Assembly (NCBI RefSeq): GCF_001735715.1
Contig: NZ_CP017259.1
Location: 1,113,501-1,177,500, forward strand
Length of the DNA: 64,000 bases
Direction: 5' to 3'
Source of the DNA: Formosa sp. Hel3_A1_48
Lineage (GTDB): Bacteria; Bacteroidota; Bacteroidia; Flavobacteriales; Flavobacteriaceae
Part shown: piece by piece, positions 36,640 to 45,949 of the stretch
Position numbering within the stretch: the stretch's first letter is position 1
Layout of the letters: each line of letters opens with the position of its first letter
Notes under the pieces: model-generated
Databases searched by the model: none
What the model saw: the letters and a program-made list of their open reading frames with translations, nothing else
What the model was told of the DNA's origin: nothing
Position numbers and translations under genes: made by a program

Positions 36640-37892
36640 TGGATTGTAATTATATCTTTCAGATTGGTAGTATAACGCGGCGATAAATGCTCTTGCCGCA
36701 TTTTCCACGTTCGGGTTAAATCTTGATTAGCTAATTTAACCTTTGAAGTGCCATATTTTTTATTAACACGATCAATCGCATGCATTAGGGGTTTGTGGCG
36801 TGTATCTTCATGGGAAAACATTTGTAATTGGTGGTTGTAAGTAGGGACAATTCCTGTCAGTATTACCCCTGCCTTTTTGTAGTGAACGCCTTTTTTGTAA
36901 ATAGAGCTTATGGCTCGAATGGCGCTAGTACTAAGCAACAAGCTAGAATCTGTAGGAAAGGGAATACTTACCATTCTACTCGCGCGGTATTGCGGGCTAT
37001 TGGTTTTAAAGCGATCACTACGCAAAAACACAATAAGCATATGACAACTGGAATTTTGTCGTCGAAGTTTCTCAGCACAACTGCTTGCAAAAGTGGAAAC
37101 ACGCTCTTTCAAATCCCCTAAATCCGTTAGGGTTGTCTCAAAACTTCTAGTTGTTGCAATAGCCTGTTTATTTTTGACCTGATCCATCTCAATTTTAGAA
37201 ATCCCCTCGAGATCCTTCTTGAGCTTCCATTCGGTAATGGAAAATGTTTTCCGTACCCAAAGGTCTGGAAGTTGAACAAAATCATAGGCTGTTTTGCATT
37301 GATTTTGGATAAGTCGTTTCTCAAGTGCACGCCCTATCCCCCAAACTTTGTCAATAGAAGTCCACTTAAGTGCTTTAATGCGTTTCTCTTCAGTGTCAAT
37401 AATATAAACTCCGCCTGTTTCTTTAGGAAATTTTCGGGCAATTTTATTGGCGACCTTTGAAAGTGCTTTTGTAGGGCCAATACCAACACAAGTCGGAATT
37501 CCCGTCCACTTCAAAACACGATTGCGTATCTCATGCCCATAAGCATCAAGCTTATAATTATCGAAGCCCTTGAATTGTAAAAATGCCTCGTCTATACTGT
37601 ACACTTCGATGTCGGGGGTAAATTGGCTCAAAATCTTCATGACTCGACTACTCATATCGCCATATAAAGGATAATTAGAAGAAAAAACCTGAACCTTATT
37701 CGCCTTAAAAAACGACTTATACTTGAATGCCGGGGCACCCATAGGAAGCCCAAGTGCTTTCGCTTCATCGCTACGAGCAATAACACAGCCGTCGTTATTC
37801 GACAAAATAGCAACAGGTAGCCCTTGTAGATTAGGGTTAAAAACCCGCTCACAAGAGGCATAAAAATTATTACAATCAACTAATGCAAACAT
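36612..37892 (-). CDS. umuC: Y-family DNA polymerase UmuC
   Basis: This 426-residue protein has FALVDCNNFYASCERVFNP at the N-terminus (first metal Asp), VYSIDEAFLQF near 105 (SxDE catalytic pair), helix-hairpin-helix residues near 185-200 (VWGIGRALEKRL), the little-finger domain, and the C-terminal LSPRYTTNLKDIITI typical of UmuC. It performs error-prone bypass synthesis during SOS. It is co-transcribed with the overlapping umuD gene. Confidence 0.93.
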   Translation of the reverse strand: MFALVDCNNFYASCERVFNPNLQGLPVAILSNNDGCVIARSDEAKALGLPMGAPAFKYKSFFKANKVQVFSSNYPLYGDMSSRVMKILSQFTPDIEVYSIDEAFLQFKGFDNYKLDAYGHEIRNRVLKWTGIPTCVGIGPTKALSKVANKIARKFPKETGGVYIIDTEEKRIKALKWTSIDKVWGIGRALEKRLIQNQCKTAYDFVQLPDLWVRKTFSITEWKLKKDLEGISKIEMDQVKNKQAIATTRSFETTLTDLGDLKERVSTFASSCAEKLRRQNSSCHMLIVFLRSDRFKTNSPQYRASRMVSIPFPTDSSLLLSTSAIRAISSIYKKGVHYKKAGVILTGIVPTYNHQLQMFSHEDTRHKPLMHAIDRVNKKYGTSKVKLANQDLTRTWKMRQEHLSPRYTTNLKDIITIQCQKKPIKP

Positions 37893-38024
37893 GATTTAAA
37901 GGTAGTGTATTTATGCTTTTTTTTAAAAGTATCCTGTAATTTATTTCAACACCTACAGCTACTATAAAAATACTTTTTTTGTGCAATTTCTAAAGATTTA
38001 TAATGTTCGATTTATAGATTTATA

Positions 38025-38032
38025 TACCTTTG
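38025..38032 (+). promoter_or_regulatory. Candidate -7 element for BtuB-like receptor gene
   Basis: TACCTTTG (TAnnTTTG) lies 31 bp before the receptor ATG. No -33 element at normal spacing and no cobalamin-riboswitch-like structure was recognised in the 171-bp gap. Confidence 0.3.
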
Positions 38033-38063
38033 AGGCTTATTTTGAATGTGTTAAAATATAAAC

Positions 38064-39866
38064 ATGAAAACTAACCTATTTACACTTATTGGTTTGCTTG
38101 TAATACAATACGGCATTGCTCAGCAAGTCCAATCTTTAGATTCAGTTACCATTGAATCAACAAGAATAGATTTGCCTTTCAAAGAGAACTCACGAACCAT
38201 AAGCATCATCACTGCAGAAGTTATTGAAGATAGCCCAGCCACTAATCTAGCAGAGCTATTACAACAAGAGGCAGGAATAGATATTCGTCGTCAGGGAATC
38301 TATGGGATGCAAGCAGATTTATATATCCGCGGTGGAAGTTTTGATCAGACGCTCTTACTAATTGATGGTATTAAGGTTGAAGACCCACAAACTGGACACC
38401 ACACACTAAACATCGCACTTCCTTTGGAAGTGATTAAACGCATCGAGATCATTAAAGGTCCTGCTGCAAGAATTTTTGGGCAAAATGCTTTTACAGGAGC
38501 CATCAATATTGTCACCAAGACCAATGGAGACCTAAAAAACAATGTTGGATTCCAGCTGGGTTCATATAACCAACAACACGCAACTGCAACACTTGGGAAA
38601 AGTCTAGATAAAGCAAGTGTTATGGGGCATGCATCAATAAATAGTTCAGAAGGATACCGCTACAATACAGATTTCCAGAATCAAAACTACTTTTTAAAAA
38701 GTAGCTTCAACACAAAAACAACCCCAATCGATGTTATTGCTACTTTTTCAGAACGCAAGTTTGGTGGTAACCAGTTTTATGCCATAGATGCTAAAGAACA
38801 ATACGAAGAAACTCAAAGCAGTTTGGTCGGAATTTCAACCATAATCAAACGAGGCGATTTGAAAATTAGTTCTCAACTCTATTGGAAACGAAATCAAGAC
38901 ATGTACCTCTATATTAGAAATAACCCTTCGGTGTATAGGAATTTACATATTTCTAATAAAGTTGGTATACAAATCAACAGCTCATACTCCTCTTCTTTTG
39001 GAGTAACTGGCTTTGGCATTGATGTTGCAAAAGTAAAGATGAATAGTAATCGGTTAGGTAATCGTGAACGATGGATGGGGAATTTCTTTTTAGAACATCG
39101 TTTTTCGTTATTAGACAACAAGCTTGATGTAACTCCTGGGGTCGCCGTAAACTACTTTTCAGAATTTGATTTTAACGCTTTCCCTGGAATTGATTTAGGC
39201 TACCGCATTAATGATTCTTTCAGAGTTTACGCAAATGCTGGTTATACTTATAGAGTTCCAACATATAACGATTTGTACTATGTTGGACGACAGGACATTG
39301 GAAACGAAAATTTAGTCCCTGAACGTGCAATCTCAGAAGAAGTTGGACTCAAATATTTTGGTAACAAACTTACCGCATCAGTGGCCTTTTTCAACAGAGA
39401 TTCCGACAACTTAATAGATTACACCAAAGAAAATGAGGACGATAAGTGGCAGTCTAACAACTTGAAAAGGTTAAATTCTAATGGTATAGAAGCGCAGCTG
39501 TCTTCTCCTTTCAAATTGGGCCAGTATACACAAAGCCTAAGCCTAGGATACACCTATTTGAATGAAGATTTAGGGACTGTAAAATCTAATTTCTCAAAGT
39601 ATATTATTAATTCTTTAAATCAACACCTCACGGCAAATATAAAAACACAGTTTTCGAAAAATTTCTCTCAAAGTGTCGTTTATAAATTTGCAGACAGGGC
39701 TAATGGGGAGAACTACAGCGTAGTAGATGTTCAACTGAAATTAATGATCAATACACTAGAACTTACATTGACTGGAAATAATATCTTTAATGCCTCATAT
39801 ATAGAAACGGGTATCGTACCAATGCCGAAAGGTAATGTTTTAGTTGGGTTGCGAGCTTTTTTGTAA
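38064..39866 (+). CDS. TonB-dependent receptor, BtuB-like
   Basis: This 600-residue receptor has a signal peptide ending GIAQ, no carboxypeptidase-like domain, a plug (about 40-150) with LAELLQQEAGIDIRRQGIYG, DLYIRGGSFDQTLLLIDGIK and GPAARIFGQNAFTGAINIVTK, then a 22-strand-type barrel with RVPTYNDLYYVGRQDIGN and a terminal LRAFL. Size and plug resemble BtuB/vitamin-B12-type receptors. The ligand is uncertain, since no corrinoid genes or riboswitch are nearby. Confidence 0.88.
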   Translation: MKTNLFTLIGLLVIQYGIAQQVQSLDSVTIESTRIDLPFKENSRTISIITAEVIEDSPATNLAELLQQEAGIDIRRQGIYGMQADLYIRGGSFDQTLLLIDGIKVEDPQTGHHTLNIALPLEVIKRIEIIKGPAARIFGQNAFTGAINIVTKTNGDLKNNVGFQLGSYNQQHATATLGKSLDKASVMGHASINSSEGYRYNTDFQNQNYFLKSSFNTKTTPIDVIATFSERKFGGNQFYAIDAKEQYEETQSSLVGISTIIKRGDLKISSQLYWKRNQDMYLYIRNNPSVYRNLHISNKVGIQINSSYSSSFGVTGFGIDVAKVKMNSNRLGNRERWMGNFFLEHRFSLLDNKLDVTPGVAVNYFSEFDFNAFPGIDLGYRINDSFRVYANAGYTYRVPTYNDLYYVGRQDIGNENLVPERAISEEVGLKYFGNKLTASVAFFNRDSDNLIDYTKENEDDKWQSNNLKRLNSNGIEAQLSSPFKLGQYTQSLSLGYTYLNEDLGTVKSNFSKYIINSLNQHLTANIKTQFSKNFSQSVVYKFADRANGENYSVVDVQLKLMINTLELTLTGNNIFNASYIETGIVPMPKGNVLVGLRAFL

Positions 39867-39881
39867 CTGAGGTCTTTCCCT

Positions 39882-40355
39882 CTAAAAAATCTGGTTGATT
39901 TTATCATAAACCAAATGTGCTTCCCAGCCACGGTACAACAGATAATCAGCCAACTTTTTCCGCTTTTTTGCTATAGAACCTCCTGTAATGGACTCCGCTT
40001 TTTTGTGCACGAGCGCTTCAAAAGTTGCCTTATAATCTGTCTCTGAAATTTGGCCTAAGGCTTTTTGGATAAGAAATTTTGAAATGTTTCTTTGCTTAAG
40101 TTCAGAAGCAAGGCGACGGCGGCCCCATTTTTTAATTTTAAATTTCCCGCGAACAAAAGCCATACTAAATCGCTCTTCATTTAAAAAATCCCCCTCGATC
40201 AGTGCAATGATAATTTGCTCAGATGCCTGAGAAATCATACGCATCTCTTTGAGCTTTTGAGCAACTTCTTTATGACAACGGTCTTGATAAGCACAATAGC
40301 TTTGAAGTTTAGCCAAAGCTTCCTCAACAGTATATGTCTTTTTTGAAGAGTACAT
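39882..40355 (-). CDS. recX: Regulatory protein RecX
   Basis: This 157-residue all-helical protein is of the RecX family: YTVEEALAKLQSYCAYQDRC near 8, RFSMAFVRGKFKIKKWGRRR near 58, and the three repeated three-helix modules ending LLYRGWEAHLVYDKINQIF. RecX limits RecA filament growth. Its ATG overlaps the stop of the upstream TonB receptor (TAATG), an unusual but clear coupling. Confidence 0.9.
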   Translation of the reverse strand: MYSSKKTYTVEEALAKLQSYCAYQDRCHKEVAQKLKEMRMISQASEQIIIALIEGDFLNEERFSMAFVRGKFKIKKWGRRRLASELKQRNISKFLIQKALGQISETDYKATFEALVHKKAESITGGSIAKKRKKLADYLLYRGWEAHLVYDKINQIF

Positions 40356-42757
40356 TAGTTTTTGTAGGTAATGGAGAAAATCAGATTTGTGCCTGGCCCG
40401 CTAATTCCAGAAGCATATGGACGATAGCCCTCATTTGATATATTTTCTATGCCTCCAACAAATGAAATAGTATCATTGAATTCATATTGTGTTCGAAAAT
40501 TAAACGTTAACCAAGAAGGAACAAAAGGGTTTCCATTAGAGTCAAGAGCAAATAAATGAGGAGAAAGTTCGCTTGAAATATCACTCCGACTAAGGCCTGA
40601 ATTATAATTTAAATAGCCGTCTAGAGTTATCTTGTTGTGCTTCCATATAATATGGGTATTGCCGAATGCAGGCGCAACATGACGTACAGGAACATTAGCG
40701 TTGTTTGTGTTTCTTTGCTGCCCTTTGGTTAAACTAAATTGAGACCTTAACTCCAAGGCTCTAGAAAAACGTGCGTTTAACCCGAATTCAAAGCCATAAA
40801 TCCAAGCCTTCGAGGAGTTTTGAATACTTTGTGTTGTGCTTACCTCTCCGTCGTACATAAGTTGAGATAAGCCGTTAACAACATAATGATCTCTAATCAT
40901 GGCGTTATCCAAATAAGTATAATAAGAAGATATGTCTAGCAGTAAAGAGTCATCAAAATTCATGTTCAGGCCAAGTTCGGCCCCATAGGCATACTCGGGC
41001 TTCAAATTTGGATTTGGCAAAACTACAACACCAGGCTGCGAGTCAAAAACTTTTCCGACATCGTCAATGTTCGGGGCGCGAAAGGCTGTAGATGTATTTA
41101 GCTTCCATAATAAAGTCTTGCTCTGTTCCCATGCGATTCCAGCAGTAGCGGTCAATGCACTTGTGTCGAGGCTTAAATCTGCAAAAGGGAGGGCGTAAAA
41201 TTGCGCATTACCAGATAAGTCTGCATTGATAGTAATTACATTATATCTGATTCCAGACTGAAATGTAAATTTATTTGTTGGTTTGTATTTTAAGCTTAGG
41301 TAGGATGCTAAACTACTCCACTGCGAATCATCTGGATAACGTGAAGCTATTCGTTCTACAGAACTATTCTCTAAGTTAATAGACAGCCCTTCAGAATTGA
41401 TTTTGTTGTAAATATATTCAGCACCATAAGAGATATTCATTTTGTCTGTTATGGTTTTATCTAAGTCAAGATTTATAGAAACGGCCTGAACCTTTTCGGT
41501 TCGGTTTTTTTGATTTAAATCATTAAACTTTCGACTTATTCGGCTTTCGCCAAAGTTCTGATAAGCAATTGTTGTTTTTATTTTATCATAAAGGTTGGAT
41601 TTACTGCTTAGCTTTGTCAGTTGTAAATTGGCTAGCAGCCACTTTTGTGGGCCATAACTCCACTCGGCATAATTGAGGTTTTCGGCTGTGCTTTGAAGCG
41701 CTAAACGGTCATATCTAGGGATATCTGAAGTGGTTGCGTAGTGAAGGCCAAAGTCGAGATTTAATGATTCCGTTGGCTTGTATAATATCTTTTGTGCAGC
41801 GTGAAATTGATTATAATTTGTGAACTTTTGAACACGGGGGTTGTGGTTAGGCATTGTTATATCCTGACCATTTTGCTGAGTTACATAAAATGGCGTTAAA
41901 TATTGTTGAATTTCTGTTCTTCCCATTCTCAAATCTCCAAAATCCGAGAAACTCATGCTTGTGTGAAACCCCCATTTGTTTAGGCCTACGTTTAGGCCTA
42001 CTTGGGCTGTTTTTTCGTTATTCGCAGATGAATACCTTAAATTACTTTTGGTTGAAAATTGAGGCGAGTTAAGTTGGGATAGTTCTGGAGTTGTTGTGTA
42101 AAAATTCATGACACCTCCAATAGCATCACTGCCGTATATTACAGATCCGGCACCCAAAATAACTTCAGTGTTTTGAATATTAAATGGATTTATCGAAATA
42201 ACGTTTTGAACATTTCCCCCTCGAAAAATAGCATTATTTAGGCGTACCCCATCTACAGTGATGAGAACGCGATTTGTTGAAAATCCCCGTATCATGGGGC
42301 TGCCTCCGCCAAGTTGACTTTTCTGGACAAAGACACCAGCACTGTTGGCTAAAAGGTCAGCAGAAGTTTGAGGAGTTGCTTGTTCGATCTCTTGTGCATC
42401 GATACTGATAATTTTTTGAGGAACTTCCTTTTTACTTTGTTCGAATTTTGAGGCTGAAATGACAATTTCATTAAGATTAGTGGATTTAGGGGTAAGAAAA
42501 ATCGTGTCTCCTATCTTAGATTTCAAGATGGATTCTCTGTGGTAAGAAATATGCTGAAAATAAATACGTTCAAAGCCCTGAAAACGGGCTAAGGAAATTT
42601 GCCCATCAAGGTTAGAAATATTAGTTTTAGTTTTAACCAAATTAAAAACCGCAACACCAGCAATAGGGTCTAAGTTGGTTTCGTCTACAATTGTAACTTG
42701 CTGCGCGGATAAATTCCACAAGAAAACACATAAAATACAACTATAAAAATGCTTCAT
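40355..42757 (-). CDS. TonB-dependent receptor with short carboxypeptidase-like domain
   Basis: This 800-residue receptor has a signal peptide (LWNLSAQ end), a carboxypeptidase-regulatory-like domain (about 20-95), a plug (about 105-220) with QTSADLLANSAGVFVQKSQL, GGGSPMIRGFSTNRVLITVDG and GAGSVIYGSDAIGGVMNFY, then a barrel with FRAPNIDDVGKVF and a C-terminal GTNLIFSITYKN. The plug and the FRAPN motif resemble heme/hemoglobin or siderophore receptors. It lies in one operon with recO upstream and recX downstream. The ligand is not known. Confidence 0.9.
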   Translation of the reverse strand: MKHFYSCILCVFLWNLSAQQVTIVDETNLDPIAGVAVFNLVKTKTNISNLDGQISLARFQGFERIYFQHISYHRESILKSKIGDTIFLTPKSTNLNEIVISASKFEQSKKEVPQKIISIDAQEIEQATPQTSADLLANSAGVFVQKSQLGGGSPMIRGFSTNRVLITVDGVRLNNAIFRGGNVQNVISINPFNIQNTEVILGAGSVIYGSDAIGGVMNFYTTTPELSQLNSPQFSTKSNLRYSSANNEKTAQVGLNVGLNKWGFHTSMSFSDFGDLRMGRTEIQQYLTPFYVTQQNGQDITMPNHNPRVQKFTNYNQFHAAQKILYKPTESLNLDFGLHYATTSDIPRYDRLALQSTAENLNYAEWSYGPQKWLLANLQLTKLSSKSNLYDKIKTTIAYQNFGESRISRKFNDLNQKNRTEKVQAVSINLDLDKTITDKMNISYGAEYIYNKINSEGLSINLENSSVERIASRYPDDSQWSSLASYLSLKYKPTNKFTFQSGIRYNVITINADLSGNAQFYALPFADLSLDTSALTATAGIAWEQSKTLLWKLNTSTAFRAPNIDDVGKVFDSQPGVVVLPNPNLKPEYAYGAELGLNMNFDDSLLLDISSYYTYLDNAMIRDHYVVNGLSQLMYDGEVSTTQSIQNSSKAWIYGFEFGLNARFSRALELRSQFSLTKGQQRNTNNANVPVRHVAPAFGNTHIIWKHNKITLDGYLNYNSGLSRSDISSELSPHLFALDSNGNPFVPSWLTFNFRTQYEFNDTISFVGGIENISNEGYRPYASGISGPGTNLIFSITYKN

Positions 42758-42758
42758 T

Positions 42759-43478
42759 TTAATTAAAAACCTGATTCAAAATAGATAGGGATTTTGGCGG
42801 CTTGAACCCTTGCAAATGTAATTTAAAATACAGTAATATCATATTCAATAGATCTTGCTTTTCAGTAGCATGCATTGGATGATTATTTAGTTCATCAAAT
42901 TTCGTACCTAATACCGCATTGAATAAAATTAATTTTTGGCCATGAATACAATAAGGGCTATTGGCCATGGCTTGAAATTTTCCTTCTTCTAGATTAAAAT
43001 ACGTCAAATTCATCTTGTTCAATTCAGGAAAGAACCCTAAGTATTTTGTTAAACCCATAAGAAACTTGTGGTGAAAAATACTGCTGTGGTCTATCGTATC
43101 AAACCATAAAAATGTTGTCTCTATATACGAAAAAAGTGAAGGGTTAGCCTCCTCTTCCTTGAGAACAGCACTTAATATTTCAGCCAAGAATATCACAACG
43201 GTAGACTTTAATATTGCAGTGTGTAGAGATTGAAATGAATGTAGTAAGCGAATATTTTTAAAATAATGTAGATCTCTGCTGTTTTTGTAATCAAATTCAA
43301 CTTGCAACATTGATAAAGGTTGAAAATATGCAGGCTTGAGTTTTCCTTTTTTAGACGAAAACGCATTTTTTACCACAAAACTTACAATGCCTTTAGCTTC
43401 CAAATAGCATTTGACAATAAGATCGTTGTCTTTGTATTTGAGCTTTGAAAGCACTATGGCCTTTGTCGAAATAATCAT
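42759..43478 (-). CDS. recO: DNA repair protein RecO
   Basis: This 239-residue RecO has an N-terminal OB fold (KAIVLSKLKYKDNDLIVKCYLE) and a helical C-terminal domain. The zinc-binding cysteines found in many RecO proteins are reduced here (one Cys in YCIHGQ), as is common in Bacteroidota. It loads RecA with RecR. Its ATG overlaps the stop of porZ (ATGA) and it is 1 bp from the next receptor gene. Confidence 0.9.
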   Translation of the reverse strand: MIISTKAIVLSKLKYKDNDLIVKCYLEAKGIVSFVVKNAFSSKKGKLKPAYFQPLSMLQVEFDYKNSRDLHYFKNIRLLHSFQSLHTAILKSTVVIFLAEILSAVLKEEEANPSLFSYIETTFLWFDTIDHSSIFHHKFLMGLTKYLGFFPELNKMNLTYFNLEEGKFQAMANSPYCIHGQKLILFNAVLGTKFDELNNHPMHATEKQDLLNMILLYFKLHLQGFKPPKSLSILNQVFN

Positions 43479-45835
43479 TGGCGTACAATCATGATTTTAA
43501 CCACTTTAGTTTCAAAATTATCTAGGTCTGATATCAATACCACATATACCCCTGAAGCGACTGTATTATTTGCTAAATTTCTTCCATTCCAATACGCTGT
43601 ACCTCCGTCGATTTCTAAATTATAGCCTTTGAAGCGTAGATTGGTATTGGATTCTGCCTCGGCTACCAAATTTCCAGTTACATCAGTTATTTTTATGTTA
43701 ACATTTTCGCTTAGGTTTTTAATTTTTACTTTATCAACTGATAAATTAAACCCTGGACGTACTGGATTTGGATAAGCAAAAACATCTTCCAAAGAATCGG
43801 AAGGGCTAGAGCCCCCAGCTTTAAAAGAAACTAAACCTCTTGAAGTCCCAAAATATATGGTACCGTCATTTACATTTTGAGTCATTGTTATTACAGTGTT
43901 GGAGGGCAATGGAGAATTTTCTTTTGTGAAATGATAAATTGTTTTTTGGCCATCAGCACTCAAATAAAAAACACCTGCATCTGCCGTTGAAATCCATTTG
44001 TTGTTGGAGCCGTCAACAATGATTTCAGTGATGAATTGAAGCTCCAAAAGTTCTTTTGGGATTCCCTCTTCTAAAATTATAATCGGCTCTGTCCTTAAAA
44101 CATCTTCTGTGAAAAAATTAGCCGTATTATACAAAATCCTCAACCCTTTGTACGTTCCAATCCAAAGCACATTGTTATTGTCTAAGGCTAGTGCCTTAAT
44201 ATGGTTTATGGGAAGGTTTGCAGTATCTTCACCCTTGACTTGTCGAATCAAATTTCCGTTTTCATTAAAGCCTATCACTCCATTGCTGTAACTTCCAACC
44301 CATTTAGTGCCGTTTGGTCCAATAACCAAAGCACCAAATCCATTTTCATCATAAATTGGGTCCTCGATGATAGCATCAAAGCTATAAGTCTGCCATTGAT
44401 TTGTGGCAGGATTGTACTTTTTCAATGGTTTATCTACTAAGCTTGTAAGGCTCCAAAGGTAGCCCTGCTCATCAAACTGTAAGCCCGAAACTCGAATACT
44501 TTTATAATTTGGAGCACTAGCAAGTACTAAAGATTGTAAAGGGCTATTGGTGTCATCATAGAATTCCATGGATTCATTTTTATGAAAATCTAAGAGACCA
44601 CTGTGAAACGAACTTATAAAAATCTGGTTGGCATTGACGGGGTTTACAGCAATTGCATTTAAATTATATATAGGTTTTTGAATTATTTCCTGAATACTGT
44701 CGTAAGGGATATTGTTCCATTTTTCATTTTCGTAATAACTAAATCCATGTGTTTTTAATGGGCTGGGGTTAAAATCCTGATCATAATCTCCATAAGTAAC
44801 CCAAAGATTTTCAAAAGCGTATTTTAAAGCAAATGGAGTGTTGAGTAATGGCCCGTCTGGGCAAATTTCTTCAAAAGCATTAGGCATTTCTAAAGAAGAC
44901 TTCAAAACCCCTAGGCTTTCTGAGCCAATAAACATTGTTTGATCAATGAATTGAGCTGTTGTAAAGTTAGTATCATATTGCGGCGAAGCCGAATAAGTAG
45001 TTTCGAGAATTAAGCCCGTTCGGTAATTAAATACATTGTCTTTAGTAATCACTTGCAAATTATCTCCACTAGAATTGAAATCAACGACAGTTTCAGAAAA
45101 AATTAATGACTGTTCTAGGTTAGAACCATCCAATCGATACAGTTTATTATCTGATTTTAAGGTGTAAAGATTATTATCAAGAGAATTTAGTGCCAAAAAG
45201 TTGCCAAAAAATAAAGTGTCCCAAAATTGAAAATCAACTAGATTTGGATTGTCTACATCTGCCGCTTTTAAACCGGAATCCGTGGCAGCATAGAGTACGT
45301 TATTAAAAACAAAAGTTTCATTAACCTGAACTTGCGAACCATTCGCGCCAATGTAAAAAGTGTCTCCAAACTCTAAAGTTCCTAAATCATAAATAGAAAT
45401 GCCGTAGTTGGTTGCAATATATACAACATTGTTGGACTCGTAAAAATGATTTATCTGTTTATTATCCGGCGGGATGGTCGTTTTATTTAAAATATCTACA
45501 ACTTTTAAAACCTCATTGGTAGATAGGTTAAAAACCTCAATGAGTCCTGTTCTGTATCCAATAATCAAAAGATCATAATCATTGCTAAAGTGAAAAGTTG
45601 TGATAAATTCTCCAGATAATCCGTCAATTGTAGTTAGGGTTTCTGTTTCGGTAGTCAGAAGATTATACGAAAACAAAGCATTTTCACTGGCAGCATATAT
45701 TTTATCACCTCCAGATGCAAGAGCCTTAATATCCGTGTAAGAAAAAAATCCTTGCCAAGCCTCAATATTAGTAACTTGCCCAAATGATTGCTTTACAAGA
45801 CATACAACTAAAATTATGAAGATTTGTGGTTTCAA
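43475..45835 (-). CDS. porZ: Type IX secretion system protein PorZ (propeller, sorting-domain protein)
   Basis: This protein of about 786 residues has two seven-bladed-propeller-like halves with two-component-regulator-propeller motifs (DNNVLWIGTYKGLRIL, DGTIYFGTSRGLVSF). Its C-terminal type A T9SS sorting domain starts with AYPNPVRPGFNLSV and ends GVYVVLISDLDNFETKVVKIM. The size, architecture and position next to recO match PorZ, which sits on the cell surface in the attachment complex and presents A-LPS to the sortase PorU. I prefer the TTG at 45835 (MKPQIFIILVVCLVKQSFGQ signal); another TTG six codons upstream gives the longer version. Confidence 0.88.
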   Translation of the reverse strand: MKPQIFIILVVCLVKQSFGQVTNIEAWQGFFSYTDIKALASGGDKIYAASENALFSYNLLTTETETLTTIDGLSGEFITTFHFSNDYDLLIIGYRTGLIEVFNLSTNEVLKVVDILNKTTIPPDNKQINHFYESNNVVYIATNYGISIYDLGTLEFGDTFYIGANGSQVQVNETFVFNNVLYAATDSGLKAADVDNPNLVDFQFWDTLFFGNFLALNSLDNNLYTLKSDNKLYRLDGSNLEQSLIFSETVVDFNSSGDNLQVITKDNVFNYRTGLILETTYSASPQYDTNFTTAQFIDQTMFIGSESLGVLKSSLEMPNAFEEICPDGPLLNTPFALKYAFENLWVTYGDYDQDFNPSPLKTHGFSYYENEKWNNIPYDSIQEIIQKPIYNLNAIAVNPVNANQIFISSFHSGLLDFHKNESMEFYDDTNSPLQSLVLASAPNYKSIRVSGLQFDEQGYLWSLTSLVDKPLKKYNPATNQWQTYSFDAIIEDPIYDENGFGALVIGPNGTKWVGSYSNGVIGFNENGNLIRQVKGEDTANLPINHIKALALDNNNVLWIGTYKGLRILYNTANFFTEDVLRTEPIIILEEGIPKELLELQFITEIIVDGSNNKWISTADAGVFYLSADGQKTIYHFTKENSPLPSNTVITMTQNVNDGTIYFGTSRGLVSFKAGGSSPSDSLEDVFAYPNPVRPGFNLSVDKVKIKNLSENVNIKITDVTGNLVAEAESNTNLRFKGYNLEIDGGTAYWNGRNLANNTVASGVYVVLISDLDNFETKVVKIMIVRQ

Positions 45836-45901
45836 AAATATAAATTTTATCAAATATATTTATATCTAACGACAAAACACGGTATTATTATGCATAAACA
45901 A

Positions 45902-45930
45902 AAAAAGCTTCTACGTTGTAGAAGCTTTTT
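45902..45930 (-). terminator. Intrinsic terminator after gdhA
   Basis: A perfect 13-bp stem AAAAAGCTTCTAC / GTAGAAGCTTTTT with a 3-nt loop is flanked by A on one side and T on the other. It lies 20 bp after the gdhA stop and could work in both directions. Confidence 0.9.
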
Positions 45931-45949
45931 AGTTTTGAAGTAAAGAAAA

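Noticed and set aside
37893-38063. Cobalamin riboswitch before the BtuB-like receptor
   Set aside because: No B12-box-like segment or compact GC-rich folding was seen in the 171-bp AT-rich gap.
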